A stretch of 64,000 bases of DNA from Kitasatospora mediocidica KCTC 9733 (GCF_000744225.1 NZ_JQLN01000004.1:1116001-1180000); one strand, 5' to 3'; counted from the stretch's first letter, positions 7,716 to 15,823 are shown. The notes: generated by a model from the letters alone, not told the origin. Numbers and translations: made by a program.

Positions 7716-8266
7716 CCACCCTCGCCGAACCTCCCCTCAACACCACCACGCAGCTCACCAGCCCGCCCGACCTCATCATCACCGTCTACGGCACCCCGGC
7801 CCCGCAGGGATCGAAGCGCCACGTCGGCAACGGCGTCATGCTCGAAATGTCGAAGCGGCTCAAGCCCTGGCGCCAGGACGTCAAGGAAGCCGCCCTCATC
7901 GCCATGGAATTGCCCAGCGCCACCATCGGAGCAGTCCAGCTCCACCGGCCGCTGCTCGACGGCCCGCTCGCCGCCAGCATCGTCTTCACCATCCGCGAGC
8001 AGCCCGCAGGCAAGCCCACCTGGTGGCCCGGCGGCGTCCGCTGGTCCAAGAGCCTGCGCTGGCGCCCCGCCTCAACCCCCGACCTCTCCAAGCTTCTCCG
8101 CTCCACCGAGGACGCCCTCACCGGCGTCGCATGGAAGGACGATGCCCGAGTCGTCGAGTACACGCGGCTCGCCAAGTACTACGTCGGGCACGACGCCGAC
8201 GACGTCATCCCCCACACCACCGGAGCGGTGATCCGTATCTGGAAGCTCACCGAGGTGACCCGATGA
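7712..8266 (+). CDS. RusA-like Holliday junction resolvase
   Basis: 184 residues. TPAPQGSKR (28-36) is the conserved RusA start. TPDLSKLLRSTEDALTG (122-138) with D124, K127 and D134, and WKDDARVVE with D143/D144, match the RusA active-site pattern. RusA cuts four-way junctions symmetrically; in phages it clears branches before packaging. The N-terminal ~20 residues are a Thr/Pro-rich extension. It lies in the recombination cluster with SSB and the RecB-like nuclease. Confidence 0.85.
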   Translation: MTTLAEPPLNTTTQLTSPPDLIITVYGTPAPQGSKRHVGNGVMLEMSKRLKPWRQDVKEAALIAMELPSATIGAVQLHRPLLDGPLAASIVFTIREQPAGKPTWWPGGVRWSKSLRWRPASTPDLSKLLRSTEDALTGVAWKDDARVVEYTRLAKYYVGHDADDVIPHTTGAVIRIWKLTEVTR

Positions 8267-8781
8267 GCGCCCGCAACGACGAGCAGCCGTGGTGGCTCTC
8301 CTCCACCTGCCGAACCGTCGACCCCGAACTGTTCTTCCCCGCCCGCTACAACACGCCAACCGGCGTCACCCAGGCAGCGCAAGCCGTCGGCATCTGCCGC
8401 TACAGCTGCCCCGTCCGCACCCAATGCCTCACCGAAGCCCTCGAAGCGGAACGCGGCACTGTCGGACGCAACGGCATCCTCGGCGGCCACACCCCCGCCG
8501 AACGCCTCGCCATCGACAACGGCAAGCAGACCAGCGACCTGCCCGCCGAGCACGGCACCCGGCAGGCGTGGCTGTTCGGATGCCGCTGCGACGACTGCGC
8601 CGTCATCGACGCCGAACAGCAGAAGACCGACCTGCATCGCATGCTCGCCGCCGTACCCGCCGGAACCGCCCACGGCAGCTACGCGGCGTACCGCAGGTAC
8701 GGATGCCGGTGCGAGCCGTGCAAGGGCGCAGCAGCGGCCGAGACCTGGAAGGCCGGCAACCGGCGGAAGGTCGCCGCATGA
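8263..8781 (+). CDS. WhiB-family [4Fe-4S] regulator with two extra Cys modules
   Basis: 172 residues from ATG 8263. The WhiB core has C16, then C45-x3-C49-x5-C55 ([13 protein letters not shown]), followed by GILGG, the turn next to the DNA-binding region. This is an actinobacterial iron-sulfur transcription factor family; phage copies can redirect host transcription. After the core are two similar modules, [16 protein letters not shown] and [17 protein letters not shown], not part of a usual WhiB and related to the protein at 18104. The start overlaps the rusA-like stop. Confidence 0.85.
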   Translation: MSARNDEQPWWLSSTCRTVDPELFFPARYNTPTGVTQAAQAVGICRYSCPVRTQCLTEALEAERGTVGRNGILGGHTPAERLAIDNGKQTSDLPAEHGTRQAWLFGCRCDDCAVIDAEQQKTDLHRMLAAVPAGTAHGSYAAYRRYGCRCEPCKGAAAAETWKAGNRRKVAA

Positions 8782-8819
8782 GCACCGCATCCAAGACCAA
8801 CGACAAGGACACAGCCTGA
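8778..8819 (+). CDS. Possible 13-codon leader peptide before ssb
   Basis: ATG 8778 overlaps the WhiB stop (ATGA), and its TGA overlaps the ssb ATG by one base. It encodes [13 protein letters not shown]. It may simply carry ribosomes from whiB to ssb. Too short to judge as a protein. Confidence 0.3.
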   Translation: MSTASKTNDKDTA

Positions 8820-9319
8820 TGGCCGGCGACACCCTGATCACCCTGTGCGGCAACCTCGTTGACGACGTGGAGCTGCGTTTTACTCCCGCCGGCGTTCCGG
8901 TAGCGAAGTTCCGCATCGCCTCGACGCCGCGCACGTTCGACAAGCAGTCGAACGAGTGGAAGGACGGCGAGTCCCTCTTCCTCACGTGCAACGTCTGGCG
9001 TCAGCCCGCCGAGAACTGCGCCGAGACCCTGCAGAAGGGGATGCGCGTGATCGTGCAGGGTCGCCTCAACCAGCGGAGCTACGACACGAAGGAAGGCGAG
9101 AAGCGGACCGTCTACGAGATCGAGGTCGAGGAAGTCGGCCCGTCACTGCGAGGCGCCACCGCCAAGGTCACCCGCGCCAACCGGCAGCAGGGCCAGGGCA
9201 CGCCGCAGGGACAGCAGCAGAACCCCGGCGGACAGGACCCGTGGGCCTCGCAGGCCACGCCGCAGGGCGGCCAGGGCGGATGGGGAGCGCCCGCCAGCGG
9301 CACCGAAGCGCCCTTCTGA
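8819..9319 (+). CDS. ssb: Single-stranded DNA-binding protein
   Basis: 166 residues. The N-terminal OB fold ([20 protein letters not shown], then VAKFRIAST and [20 protein letters not shown]) is typical of bacterial SSB. A Gln/Gly-rich linker and an acidic-tail-like end (GTEAPF) follow. The last residues PF match the partner-docking tip of SSB. The role is to cover single strands during phage replication and recombination. It sits downstream of WhiB and before the VWA gene. Confidence 0.93.
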   Translation: MAGDTLITLCGNLVDDVELRFTPAGVPVAKFRIASTPRTFDKQSNEWKDGESLFLTCNVWRQPAENCAETLQKGMRVIVQGRLNQRSYDTKEGEKRTVYEIEVEEVGPSLRGATAKVTRANRQQGQGTPQGQQQNPGGQDPWASQATPQGGQGGWGAPASGTEAPF

Positions 9320-9359
9320 TCCCCGCGCAGCCACCCACCCCTCAGCCAGGAGAACCCTC

Positions 9360-10118
9360 ATGAACCTCTTCAAGCGCAACACCAGCACCCTCCCCGACCC
9401 GGCCGGCGCCGCCATCGACCTCGACACGATGCGCCACCGCGCCCCCGACCTCGTCAACCTGTACAAGACCGCCGCCGTCTCCCTCACCAAGGCCAGCCTC
9501 AACACCCAGCGCGCCGCCGTGCACCTCGTCCTCGACCACTCCGGCAGCATGTCCAACCTGTACGCCAACGGCGCCGTCCAGCACCTCACCGAGCAGACCC
9601 TCGCGCTCGCCGCCAACCTCGACGACGACGGCACCGTCCCCGTCACGTTCTTCCACGACCGGGCTTACGAGTCCATGGACGCCGTCATCGGCTCACACCA
9701 GGGCGTCGTCGACCGGATGCGCCGCCAGGCCGGCGTCACTTGGGGTGGCACCAACTACGCCCCGGCCATGCAGTGCGTCATCAACGAGCACCAGCAGGGC
9801 GGCACCAACCTGCCCACGTTCGTGATCTTCCAGACCGACGGCAAGTGCAACGACCGGCCCGCCACCGAGAAGCTCCTCCGCGACACCTCCCGCCTGCCGA
9901 TCTTCTGGCAGTTCCTCGGCTTCGGCGAACACGGCAGCAACGAGTTCCAGTTCCTCCGCGGCCTCGACACCCTCAGCGGCCGGACCGTCGACAACGCCGG
10001 GTTCTGCGCCACCGGCCGCAACCCCAAGTCCCTGCCCGACCAGCACTTGTACGACCTTCTCCTGAACGAGTACCCGGCCTGGCTGATCGCCGCCAGGAAC
10101 GCCGGCGTCATCAGCTGA
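9360..10118 (+). CDS. VWA-domain protein with intact MIDAS, TerF/TerY-like
   Basis: 252 residues; CAGGAGA before ATG 9360. Metal site: D59-x-S61-x-S63 (LDHSGSM), T131 in WGGTNYAPAM, D160 in FQTDGKC, a complete MIDAS. The pattern is closest to the VWA domains of the tellurite-resistance TerF/TerY group rather than CoxE or Mg-chelatase types. The N-terminal ~50 residues are basic and helical. No Ter partner is in the window. It sits between ssb and a replication initiator, so protein-complex assembly around DNA is an inference only. Confidence 0.75.
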   Translation: MNLFKRNTSTLPDPAGAAIDLDTMRHRAPDLVNLYKTAAVSLTKASLNTQRAAVHLVLDHSGSMSNLYANGAVQHLTEQTLALAANLDDDGTVPVTFFHDRAYESMDAVIGSHQGVVDRMRRQAGVTWGGTNYAPAMQCVINEHQQGGTNLPTFVIFQTDGKCNDRPATEKLLRDTSRLPIFWQFLGFGEHGSNEFQFLRGLDTLSGRTVDNAGFCATGRNPKSLPDQHLYDLLLNEYPAWLIAARNAGVIS

Positions 10119-10196
10119 CCCAAACTGCCCAGCCGGACTACTCCGCCGGCCGGGCCCCCACTCCCCCACTCACACCGTCCTCGAAAGAAGCCCCGC

Positions 10197-11318
10197 ATGG
10201 CACGTGGTCACGGCCGCATCCTCACCAGCGTCTGGGAGGACAGCGACTTCCTCGCCCTGACGCAGGAACAGCAGCGCCTGTACCTGTTCCTGATCTCGCA
10301 GCCGAACCTCAACCACGCCGGGCTGCTCCCCCTCACGCTGCGCCGCTGGACCCGCAAGGCCGCCGGACTCAGCTTCGCCGAACTCGACAAGCACCTCGCC
10401 GCCCTCGACGAGGCCCGGTTCATCGTCGTCGACGACGACACCGAGGAGCTCCTCGTCCGCTCCTTCGTCCGCAACGACGGCGTCTGGAAGCAACCCAAAG
10501 TGATGGGCGCGATGGTGTCCGGCGCGATGGAAATCTCCTCGTGGCACCTGCGGCGGGCGCTGCTGGCCGAGATGGACCGCGTTCCGCTCGAAGACCTCAG
10601 CGACGAGCCGGCCAAGCTGCGGTCCGGTGAAGGGCCGTCGATTCGCCAGCAAGTGTCCGATCACATCGAGGCCCTGCGGAGGGCCTTCCGGGAGCCCGAG
10701 GGGACGCCACCGGCAAGGGCCAGCGAAGCCCCCTCGGCAACCCCCTGCGGAAGCCCTTCCGCAACCCCCTGCGATAGCCATGCTGATGGGCCTGCCGAAC
10801 CCTCTACGCGCGGGCGCGCGGGCGCGCAGACACGCGCGGCCCCTGCCCCTGCCCCTGCCCCTGCCCCTATCCCCTGCCCCATAGAAGACGTCGTGGCACC
10901 CGTCGTTGACATCCGACCCGCCCCGTTGGACCGCACAGTCGAGCCTGTTCGGCTCGACGTCGAACAGGCCTGCACCCTCCTCGCCGACCTCATCGAAGCC
11001 AACGGCTCCCGCAAGCCCGTCATCACCCAGGACTGGCGCGACGAATGCCGCCGCATGATCGACCGCGATCGCGTCCCCCTCGAAAACGTCCTCGCCGCCA
11101 TCCGCTGGTCCCAAGCCGACTCGTTCTGGTGCAGCAACGTCCTGTCGATGCCCAAGCTCCGCAAGCAGTACGACACCTTGCGCCTCCAAGCCCAGCGCGG
11201 CCACAGCAGCCCGCTAGCCGCCACCGGCACCGACGGCCGACAGCTCTCCACCGCCGACCGCCGCGTCCAAGACGCTGCCCAACTCGCAGCCCGCCTCGCC
11301 GCAGAGGAAAACCAATGA
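10197..11318 (+). CDS. Replisome organiser / DnaD-like initiation protein
   Basis: 373 residues. The N-terminal ~115 residues (SVWEDSDFLALTQEQQRLYL and LRSFVR-type strands) form the winged-helix domain common in phage replication proteins. The middle is a low-complexity Pro/Ala linker encoded by a hexamer repeat (10840-10880). The C-terminal ~100 residues (from VRLDVEQACTLLADLIEAN) are helical and resemble the partner-binding end of DnaD/DnaT-like proteins. The next gene resembles a helicase loader. DnaB and a second initiator lie 28 kb away, so the division of labour is unclear. Confidence 0.6.
   Translation: MARGHGRILTSVWEDSDFLALTQEQQRLYLFLISQPNLNHAGLLPLTLRRWTRKAAGLSFAELDKHLAALDEARFIVVDDDTEELLVRSFVRNDGVWKQPKVMGAMVSGAMEISSWHLRRALLAEMDRVPLEDLSDEPAKLRSGEGPSIRQQVSDHIEALRRAFREPEGTPPARASEAPSATPCGSPSATPCDSHADGPAEPSTRGRAGAQTRAAPAPAPAPAPIPCPIEDVVAPVVDIRPAPLDRTVEPVRLDVEQACTLLADLIEANGSRKPVITQDWRDECRRMIDRDRVPLENVLAAIRWSQADSFWCSNVLSMPKLRKQYDTLRLQAQRGHSSPLAATGTDGRQLSTADRRVQDAAQLAARLAAEENQ
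10840..10880 (+). repeat. CCCCTG hexamer repeat in a coding linker
   Basis: Four perfect CCCCTG units (10840-10863) plus two imperfect ones, encoding an Ala-Pro run. An alternating GCGC-rich stretch (10807-10838) precedes it. Six-base units keep the frame when copies slip, so linker length can vary safely. Confidence 0.8.
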
Positions 11319-11971
11319 CACCCAGCGAAGCCGCCACCCTCCTCGGCCACATCGCCGCATTCGACCGCCGCACCATCGGCGAAGTCGACGCCCGCGCTTG
11401 GGCCGCAGCCCTCCACGACACCCCCCTCGACCGCGACACCCTCAACGCCGTCGCCCGCTACTTCGCCACCCCGCCCGAGAAGCCCGACGCCCGACGCTGG
11501 CTCGAACCCCACCACGTCCGCACGCTGCGCGCCGAGATCCGCGCCGAACGGATCCCCGACGGCGCGTTCACGTACCCCGCGCTCGGCCGGGACGAGACCG
11601 GCGCCGAGTTCGTCCAGCGTCGCCGCGCTCAGATCCAAGCCATCGCCGACGGACGGCTGCAGGCCGAACCGATCCGGGAGATAGCCGGCGGCCCGCACCC
11701 CAACGTCGCCCAGGCCCTCAACGAGATCGGCCGGATGCCGGAGCACATCCGGGCCGAACTCGCCCAGGCCGGGATCGGAGCGAAGCGCGGCAACTGGCCC
11801 GAGCTCGCGATCCCATGCCCGCTGCACGCCTGCCGTGCACTGGCCAACCGGCCGTGCCAGACGTCGAAGGGCAAGCGGATGGTGCAGGGCACGCATCCGA
11901 GCAGGCGGGATGCGTGGGAGAAGGCGCAGGACCTGTACGTGACGGACCGCAACCCGCAGGAAGCGTCGTGA
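11315..11971 (+). CDS. Possible helicase-loader-like protein with zinc module
   Basis: 218 residues from ATG 11315 (ATGA overlap with the initiator). The N-terminal part (LLGHIAAFDRRTIGEVDARA, then RRWLEPHHVRTLRAE) resembles small phage G39P-type loader proteins. The C-terminus has CPLHACRALANRPC followed by HPSRRDAW, a Cys3-His type zinc motif shared with the protein at 12548. The loader assignment is tentative. The close link to the initiator supports a replication role. Confidence 0.5.
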   Translation: MTPSEAATLLGHIAAFDRRTIGEVDARAWAAALHDTPLDRDTLNAVARYFATPPEKPDARRWLEPHHVRTLRAEIRAERIPDGAFTYPALGRDETGAEFVQRRRAQIQAIADGRLQAEPIREIAGGPHPNVAQALNEIGRMPEHIRAELAQAGIGAKRGNWPELAIPCPLHACRALANRPCQTSKGKRMVQGTHPSRRDAWEKAQDLYVTDRNPQEAS

Positions 11972-12153
11972 TCCCCGACGCGGTTGTCGCCGCCGTGCAG
12001 GCCACCGTCGACGCAAACCCGGACACGGATCGGGCAGCGCTCGGTCGGCTGATCGTCGCCGAGCTGCGAAGGGACGGCTGGCAGGTGGTCGCGCCGGGCG
12101 TGGGCCGTTCCTCGAAGACCGCCGTTGACGGGCCGTCTAATAGTGCGCACTGA
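11968..12153 (+). CDS. Small hypothetical protein
   Basis: 61 residues from GTG 11968 (GTGA overlap). Helical core (VVAAVQATVDANPDTDRAAL, then LIVAELRRDGWQVV). Ends in a Ser/Lys-rich tail. Unknown function. Confidence 0.5.
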   Translation: MIPDAVVAAVQATVDANPDTDRAALGRLIVAELRRDGWQVVAPGVGRSSKTAVDGPSNSAH

Positions 12154-12258
12154 CCGAAGCCCGTAGACGGCCGCAGAGGCACCCGAGCGACGCCCGGTAT
12201 CCAAATCTCCCCCGAGCGCCGCATTACCCACGACCGGAACCCTAGAAAGGGCATCCCC

Positions 12259-12555
12259 ATGGCACATCCCACCCCCGGCTTTGACGGCATACCCGCCGCC
12301 GCGATCACCCACGGCGCCTGCAACAGCTGGTGGACCGGCGCCGAACGCAGCCACTGCGCCGGCTGCTGCAGGACGTTCACGTCGCTGAAGACCTTCGAGG
12401 CACACCGGAAGGGCCTGCGCTGCAACGAGCCGACGGACGTCGGCCTGGTCGCCCGGGAGGAGGCATTCGGGCCGCTGTGGGGCAAGCCGCCGATGTCGGA
12501 GGCGGAGCGGGCGCGGCTGTCGGCGCTGTGGGCGCGGGGTGTGGGCGATGAGTAG
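12259..12555 (+). CDS. FDXHR-type putative zinc-binding protein
   Basis: 98 residues; AGAAAGG lies before ATG 12259. HCAGCCRTFTSLKTFEAHRK followed by Cys matches the pattern C-x2-C, F, F(D/E)xHR, C of the small FDXHR family of actinophages. Function unknown, presumed zinc-dependent nucleic acid or protein binding. Overlaps the next gene by eight bases. Confidence 0.65.
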   Translation: MAHPTPGFDGIPAAAITHGACNSWWTGAERSHCAGCCRTFTSLKTFEAHRKGLRCNEPTDVGLVAREEAFGPLWGKPPMSEAERARLSALWARGVGDE

Positions 12556-13057
12556 CGCGGCCGGTTCCGGCTCAGGTGGCCCGGGAAGCGCTCCGGTTCG
12601 TGTCTCTGACGGCTCGAAGGGTCTGGCGGAGACTCCGCGCCCGTCCCAGGTCTTCAAGAGCCGCCAGAGGGCAGAACCGCCAACGGCGACAGCCCTGCCA
12701 TCCCGGGAGCAGCTCCTCGTCCTGGTGGACCGCACCGAGCGGCACGTCCTGACGCCAGCGGAGACGCACCTGCTGCGGACTGGTGTCCAGCATCTGGCGG
12801 CGCAGCTGGGCGGGGCGGGGAAGGCGATCCGCCGGCTGACCGGCGATCTGGAGAAGGCCCGGGCCGAGCGGGATGCTGCGCGCCGTGAGGCGGCGGAGTC
12901 GTCGCCGACGTTGGTGCCGTGCCCGTACTGCGGTGCCGCGGCGGGGGTGCGGTGCGTGTCGGTGAAGGGTGCTCTGCCGCCTCGGACTCCGCACACGGCC
13001 CGGCTGGATGCGGCGTCGCGGTGGCTGTTCCGGCAGGCGCTCGGGGAGGCGTCGTGA
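12548..13057 (+). CDS. Helical protein with C-terminal phage zinc module
   Basis: 169 residues from ATG 12548. The middle (about 85-115) is coiled coil (LTGDLEKARAERDAARREAA). The C-terminus has VPCPYCGAAAGVRC, then HTARLDAA, the C-x2-C-x5-C-H arrangement common in actinophage proteins and similar to the end of 11315-11971. Probably DNA or RNA binding; unproven. Confidence 0.55.
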   Translation: MSSAAGSGSGGPGSAPVRVSDGSKGLAETPRPSQVFKSRQRAEPPTATALPSREQLLVLVDRTERHVLTPAETHLLRTGVQHLAAQLGGAGKAIRRLTGDLEKARAERDAARREAAESSPTLVPCPYCGAAAGVRCVSVKGALPPRTPHTARLDAASRWLFRQALGEAS

Positions 13058-13530
13058 GCCTGTACGTGCTGGATGTTCCGGTGCTGTACGGCCGGCTGGA
13101 CGCGGTGCGGGTGCAGCGTGGCCTGTCGTGGCGTGTGTTGGCCGCTGACCTGCGGTTGTCGCCGTCGACGTTCACGCAAATGAAGGCCGGCCTGGCACCG
13201 GATTCGCACACGCTCGGAACAGTGCTGATGTGGTTGGGGTGGATGCCGGAGTTGGCGCTGCTGGTGCGGGAGCAGCCGGTGTCGCGGCGGTCGTCTCGTC
13301 GTCCGGTGGCGTTGGGTAGTCGCCTGCCGGATCGTGAGCTGGCGGTGTTGGAGCTCGCTGTTGACGGCTTGTCGAATGCGGAGATCGCTGCGGCGTTGTG
13401 GGTGTCGCGGCCGGCGGTGGAGTGCCGGTTGCGGCGGGCTGGTGAGCGGTTGGGTGTGCGGGGGAAGTCGGCGGTCGTGGCTGCTGCGGTTGCGGCCGGG
13501 GTGTTGGAGATCCCGGTGGGTGTCGAGTGA
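13054..13530 (+). CDS. Two-headed DNA-binding protein: XRE-like HTH plus GerE HTH
   Basis: 158 residues from GTG 13054 (GTGA overlap). Residues about 16-62 (VRVQRGLSWRVLAADLRLSP, then FTQMKAGLAPDSHTLGTVL) read as an XRE/Cro-type domain. Residues 90-150 (SRLPDRELAVLELAVDGLSN, then EIAAALWVSRPAVECRLRRA) are a full LuxR/GerE domain. The two are joined by an Arg/Ser-rich linker. No sensor domain. It could bridge two operators; targets unknown. Confidence 0.7.
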   Translation: MSLYVLDVPVLYGRLDAVRVQRGLSWRVLAADLRLSPSTFTQMKAGLAPDSHTLGTVLMWLGWMPELALLVREQPVSRRSSRRPVALGSRLPDRELAVLELAVDGLSNAEIAAALWVSRPAVECRLRRAGERLGVRGKSAVVAAAVAAGVLEIPVGVE

Positions 13531-13967
13531 GCGCCCGGGTGATCGTGACGGGCAGTCGGTCCTGGTCGGACGCCGACGCGGTCGGGTCGGCCCTGCTGGA
13601 GGCCTGGCATGACGCCCTACAGATCGGCTACGACGGGATTGTCGTGGCGCAGGGCACCGCACCAGGTGCGGACGACCTGGCGGATCTGTGGGCGATTGGG
13701 CATCGCGGTCTGGGTGTTGAGCGAGACCTGTTCCCGGCGGCGTGGGGGGTCTGCGGGCTTGGGTGCCGGCCGGGTCATAGGCGGGTGCGTCGTGGTGGTG
13801 GCGAGTACTGTCCGACGGCTGGGCACAGGCGTAACCAGGCGATGGTGGATGCGGGCGCGGTGTTGTGCCTGGCGTTTCCGCTCGGTAGGTCGACGGGGAC
13901 GCGGGACTGTATGCGGCGCGCCGAGACGGCTGGGATTCCGGTGCGGAATCTGGGGGCGCGGCGGTGA
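13527..13967 (+). CDS. SLOG-superfamily protein, YspA/DUF2493-like
   Basis: 146 residues from GTG 13527. VIVTGSRSWSD at the start and VVAQGTAPGADDLADLWAI in the middle are the nucleotide-binding motifs of YspA/cpYpsA-type SLOG proteins. FPAAWG and GHRRNQAMVDAGAVLCLAFP follow the usual order. SLOG proteins bind nucleotide-derived ligands and occur in phage and anti-phage settings. An insertion with CGLGC (about residues 75-90) is atypical. Substrate unknown. Confidence 0.75.
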   Translation: MSARVIVTGSRSWSDADAVGSALLEAWHDALQIGYDGIVVAQGTAPGADDLADLWAIGHRGLGVERDLFPAAWGVCGLGCRPGHRRVRRGGGEYCPTAGHRRNQAMVDAGAVLCLAFPLGRSTGTRDCMRRAETAGIPVRNLGARR

Positions 13968-14257
13968 GCGGCTTTGAGGAGTTGGCGCCGCTGTACGACG
14001 TGCCTGCGACGGTCACGATCCGGTTGGTTGGCGGCCCGTTTGACGGTGAGGAGCGCCCGTTTCCGGGGGCGTACCTGTCGATGGTGTGTCCGCAGTTCGA
14101 GTGCGCGTTGCCGTTTTCGGGGTTTTCGTTGGCGGATCTTTCGGGTCCTCCGCAGCTCGTTCGGCGGGCGGTGTACCAGGGGCTGCGGAACGACTGGGGG
14201 CTGCTCTCCCGCGATGACCAGGGCCGGGTGCGGTTCGACTTCTGGGGGCTCCAATGA
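13964..14257 (+). CDS. Small hypothetical protein with GGPFDG motif
   Basis: 97 residues from GTG 13964. VTIRLVGGPFDGEERPFPGA is a recurring beta-strand motif in small actinophage proteins. The end (GRVRFDFWGLQ) is also strand-like. Last gene before the opposite-facing HTH gene; CACGGC at 14278-14283 and GCCGTG at 14288-14293 could act as a terminator between them. Confidence 0.55.
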   Translation: MSGFEELAPLYDVPATVTIRLVGGPFDGEERPFPGAYLSMVCPQFECALPFSGFSLADLSGPPQLVRRAVYQGLRNDWGLLSRDDQGRVRFDFWGLQ

Positions 14258-14316
14258 GCGGGCGGCACGATGGGCCCCACGGCGGTGGCCGTGTGGCTGG
14301 GTGGGGGCGGGGCGGG

Positions 14317-14631
14317 TCAGTCCTGGGGGTCGGCGCCCTTGGTGCGGCGGGGGTTGGCGACGGGTCCGTCGGTTGGCTTGAGGCTGCCGACGGTGGGTTC
14401 GCGCTTGCGCTCGACGCCTTCGGCGCGTGCGATGCGGCGGAAGACTTCGTCGGACAGTCCGGTGAGTTTGGCGAGCTGGGCCGTGGTGGCGCCGGCGTGG
14501 AGTTGGGCCGGGGCTGCGGCTTTGACTTCGGCGAGGAGCTTCTTCTCTGCTTCGCGGGCTTTCTTGTAGCGGGCGAAGAGCTGGGTGGTTTCGGTGTCGG
14601 GTGTGTAGTCGTCGCTGGTCATGTCAGTCAT
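14317..14631 (-). CDS. Small HTH protein facing against the early operon
   Basis: 104 residues; start at ATG 14631 rather than 14703, because the longer reading covers the promoter palindromes. ATTAQLAKLTGLSDEVFRRI (about residues 49-68) is a helix-turn-helix. It is preceded by a charged helix (YKKAREAEKKLLAEVKA) and followed by a Lys/Pro-rich tail. Embedded against the transcription of its neighbours and beside palindromic operators, it is a good candidate for autoregulator and controller of the promoter at 14713. Confidence 0.65.
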   Translation of the reverse strand: MTDMTSDDYTPDTETTQLFARYKKAREAEKKLLAEVKAAAPAQLHAGATTAQLAKLTGLSDEVFRRIARAEGVERKREPTVGSLKPTDGPVANPRRTKGADPQD

Positions 14632-14697
14632 GTTCGCATGGAGGGTTGGCCATCGGGAAGGCCATCGCGTTGGCTTCTCGCAAAGAATCATGATGGG

Positions 14698-14740
14698 CAA
14701 CATGTTGGCCTATTGACTGGCCAACACGTTGGGCTAATAC
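14698..14740 (+). promoter_or_regulatory. Promoter overlapped by palindromic operators
   Basis: TTGACT (14713-14718), 16-base spacer, TAATAC (14735-14740). CAACATGTTG (14698-14707) is a perfect 10-bp palindrome upstream of the -35. CCAACACGTTGG (14721-14732) lies between -35 and -10. GTTGGCC (14704-14710) also pairs with GGCCAAC (14719-14725). The same half-site in two spacings implies a dimeric repressor, probably the HTH protein at 14317-14631. Confidence 0.6.
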
Positions 14741-14790
14741 TGGAGTCATCAAGGGCAGCGCAGAGCGGCCCCGAGACCCAGGAGGCCCCG

Positions 14791-15138
14791 ATGCTCGCCG
14801 CCACCCGCACCGCCCGCCAGGCCCTGAAGACCCGATCCGCCGCCACCCGCTTCCGCGCCTCCCTCAACCGCGGCCGAGCCATCACCACCCACCTCATCGC
14901 CGCCGGCATCGACACCGACACCGCGGCCGGCGTCGCCAGCGGCCTCCGCTCCGTTGCCAAGCGCCTCCACATCGCGCCGGTCAAGGTCGCCCGCACCAAC
15001 CGCACCGTCGACGGCGGCTGCAAGCGCCGTTCGGTCCACCACTTCACCGCCCGTCAGATCACGGTCCTGGTCGCCGCCTACAAGCCGCGCAAGGCCGAGT
15101 ACAAGGCCGCCATCCAGGCCTACCGCCTCGCCGCCTGA
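14791..15138 (+). CDS. Basic hypothetical protein, first gene of second early segment
   Basis: 115 residues; CAGGAGG eight bases before ATG 14791. Strongly basic (AATRTARQALKTRSAATRF; later KPRKAEYKAAIQAYRLAA), helical, with a short central segment DGGCKRRSVHHFTARQ. Likely nucleic-acid binding by composition. First gene behind the regulated promoter at 14713. Confidence 0.6.
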   Translation: MLAATRTARQALKTRSAATRFRASLNRGRAITTHLIAAGIDTDTAAGVASGLRSVAKRLHIAPVKVARTNRTVDGGCKRRSVHHFTARQITVLVAAYKPRKAEYKAAIQAYRLAA

Positions 15139-15183
15139 CCAGCCGCCACCCACCCGTACAACACCCCACCCGAGGAGCCCCAC

Positions 15184-15378
15184 ATGTTCACCCTGCGATT
15201 CCAGACCCAGGCCACCCCGTCCAGCGAGCCGCACCAGTGGCACCGCGAGGGCCTGACCCGCGCCGACGTCGAACGCATGGGCGCGGTCGCCCTGCGGCAC
15301 GGCGCGGTCAACATCGCGGCCACCAACCCCTACGGCACCGACGTCACCCACATCTTCGAGGTCTTCCGTAACGGCTGA
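15184..15378 (+). CDS. Small hypothetical protein
   Basis: 64 residues; GAGGAG before ATG 15184. LTRADVERMGAVALRHGAVN then HIFEVFRNG, an alpha/beta pattern with no recognised family. Confidence 0.5.
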   Translation: MFTLRFQTQATPSSEPHQWHREGLTRADVERMGAVALRHGAVNIAATNPYGTDVTHIFEVFRNG

Positions 15379-15450
15379 CCGTCAGCGGCGGCGCGCCAAA
15401 ACACACCGCCCCCATCCGACCGCCGCGCCCAACACCGCGAGGAGACCCCT

Positions 15451-15813
15451 GTGCACTTCCAGACCTGCCGCCGCCACCCGTCCGCCGGCCGTTTCATGGC
15501 CACCTGCTCCGGCTGCGCCCAGGAGCTGCACGACCTGAAGTACGGCAAGGCGCCGCGGTCGACGCCCACTCCCGCGGCCAGCACCATCCGCCTCCTCGCC
15601 GAGACCGGCGACAACGTCGCCCTCGGCATCGCCACCAACGGTGTCGTCGCCGCCCTCACGGCCACCGCCTGGGAGATCCACGGCCCCGCGAACGAGGCGA
15701 TGGTGGCGGCCGATGTTGCCGCCGCCCTGGCCGCCCTGGGTGACCTGCCGGCGGTGCTCCCGCAGGGCCTGCTGACTGACCGGCTGTACATCGCCGCCGG
15801 CGTCCTCACCTGA
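15451..15813 (+). CDS. Hypothetical protein with N-terminal Cys/His cluster
   Basis: 120 residues from GTG 15451. TCRRHPSAGRFMATCSGC near the N-terminus (C6, H9, C19, C22) could bind zinc. The rest is Ala-rich and helical. Unknown function. It is followed by the first of two related intergenic hairpin repeats. Confidence 0.5.
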   Translation: MHFQTCRRHPSAGRFMATCSGCAQELHDLKYGKAPRSTPTPAASTIRLLAETGDNVALGIATNGVVAALTATAWEIHGPANEAMVAADVAAALAALGDLPAVLPQGLLTDRLYIAAGVLT

Positions 15814-15823
15814 CCGTCTGATC

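Noticed and set aside
10840..10880. Tandem repeat considered as a CRISPR or origin element
   Set aside because: Units are six bases with no spacers and encode an Ala-Pro linker; simple slippage explains it.
11629..14280. Long minus-strand frame (about 880 codons)
   Set aside because: Arg/Pro/Ser-rich low-quality sequence antisense to at least seven coupled plus-strand genes with clear motifs.
14254..15138. Single 294-codon plus-strand protein
   Set aside because: Its first half is antisense to an HTH gene and crosses promoter palindromes. The second half has its own ribosome site and ATG at 14791.
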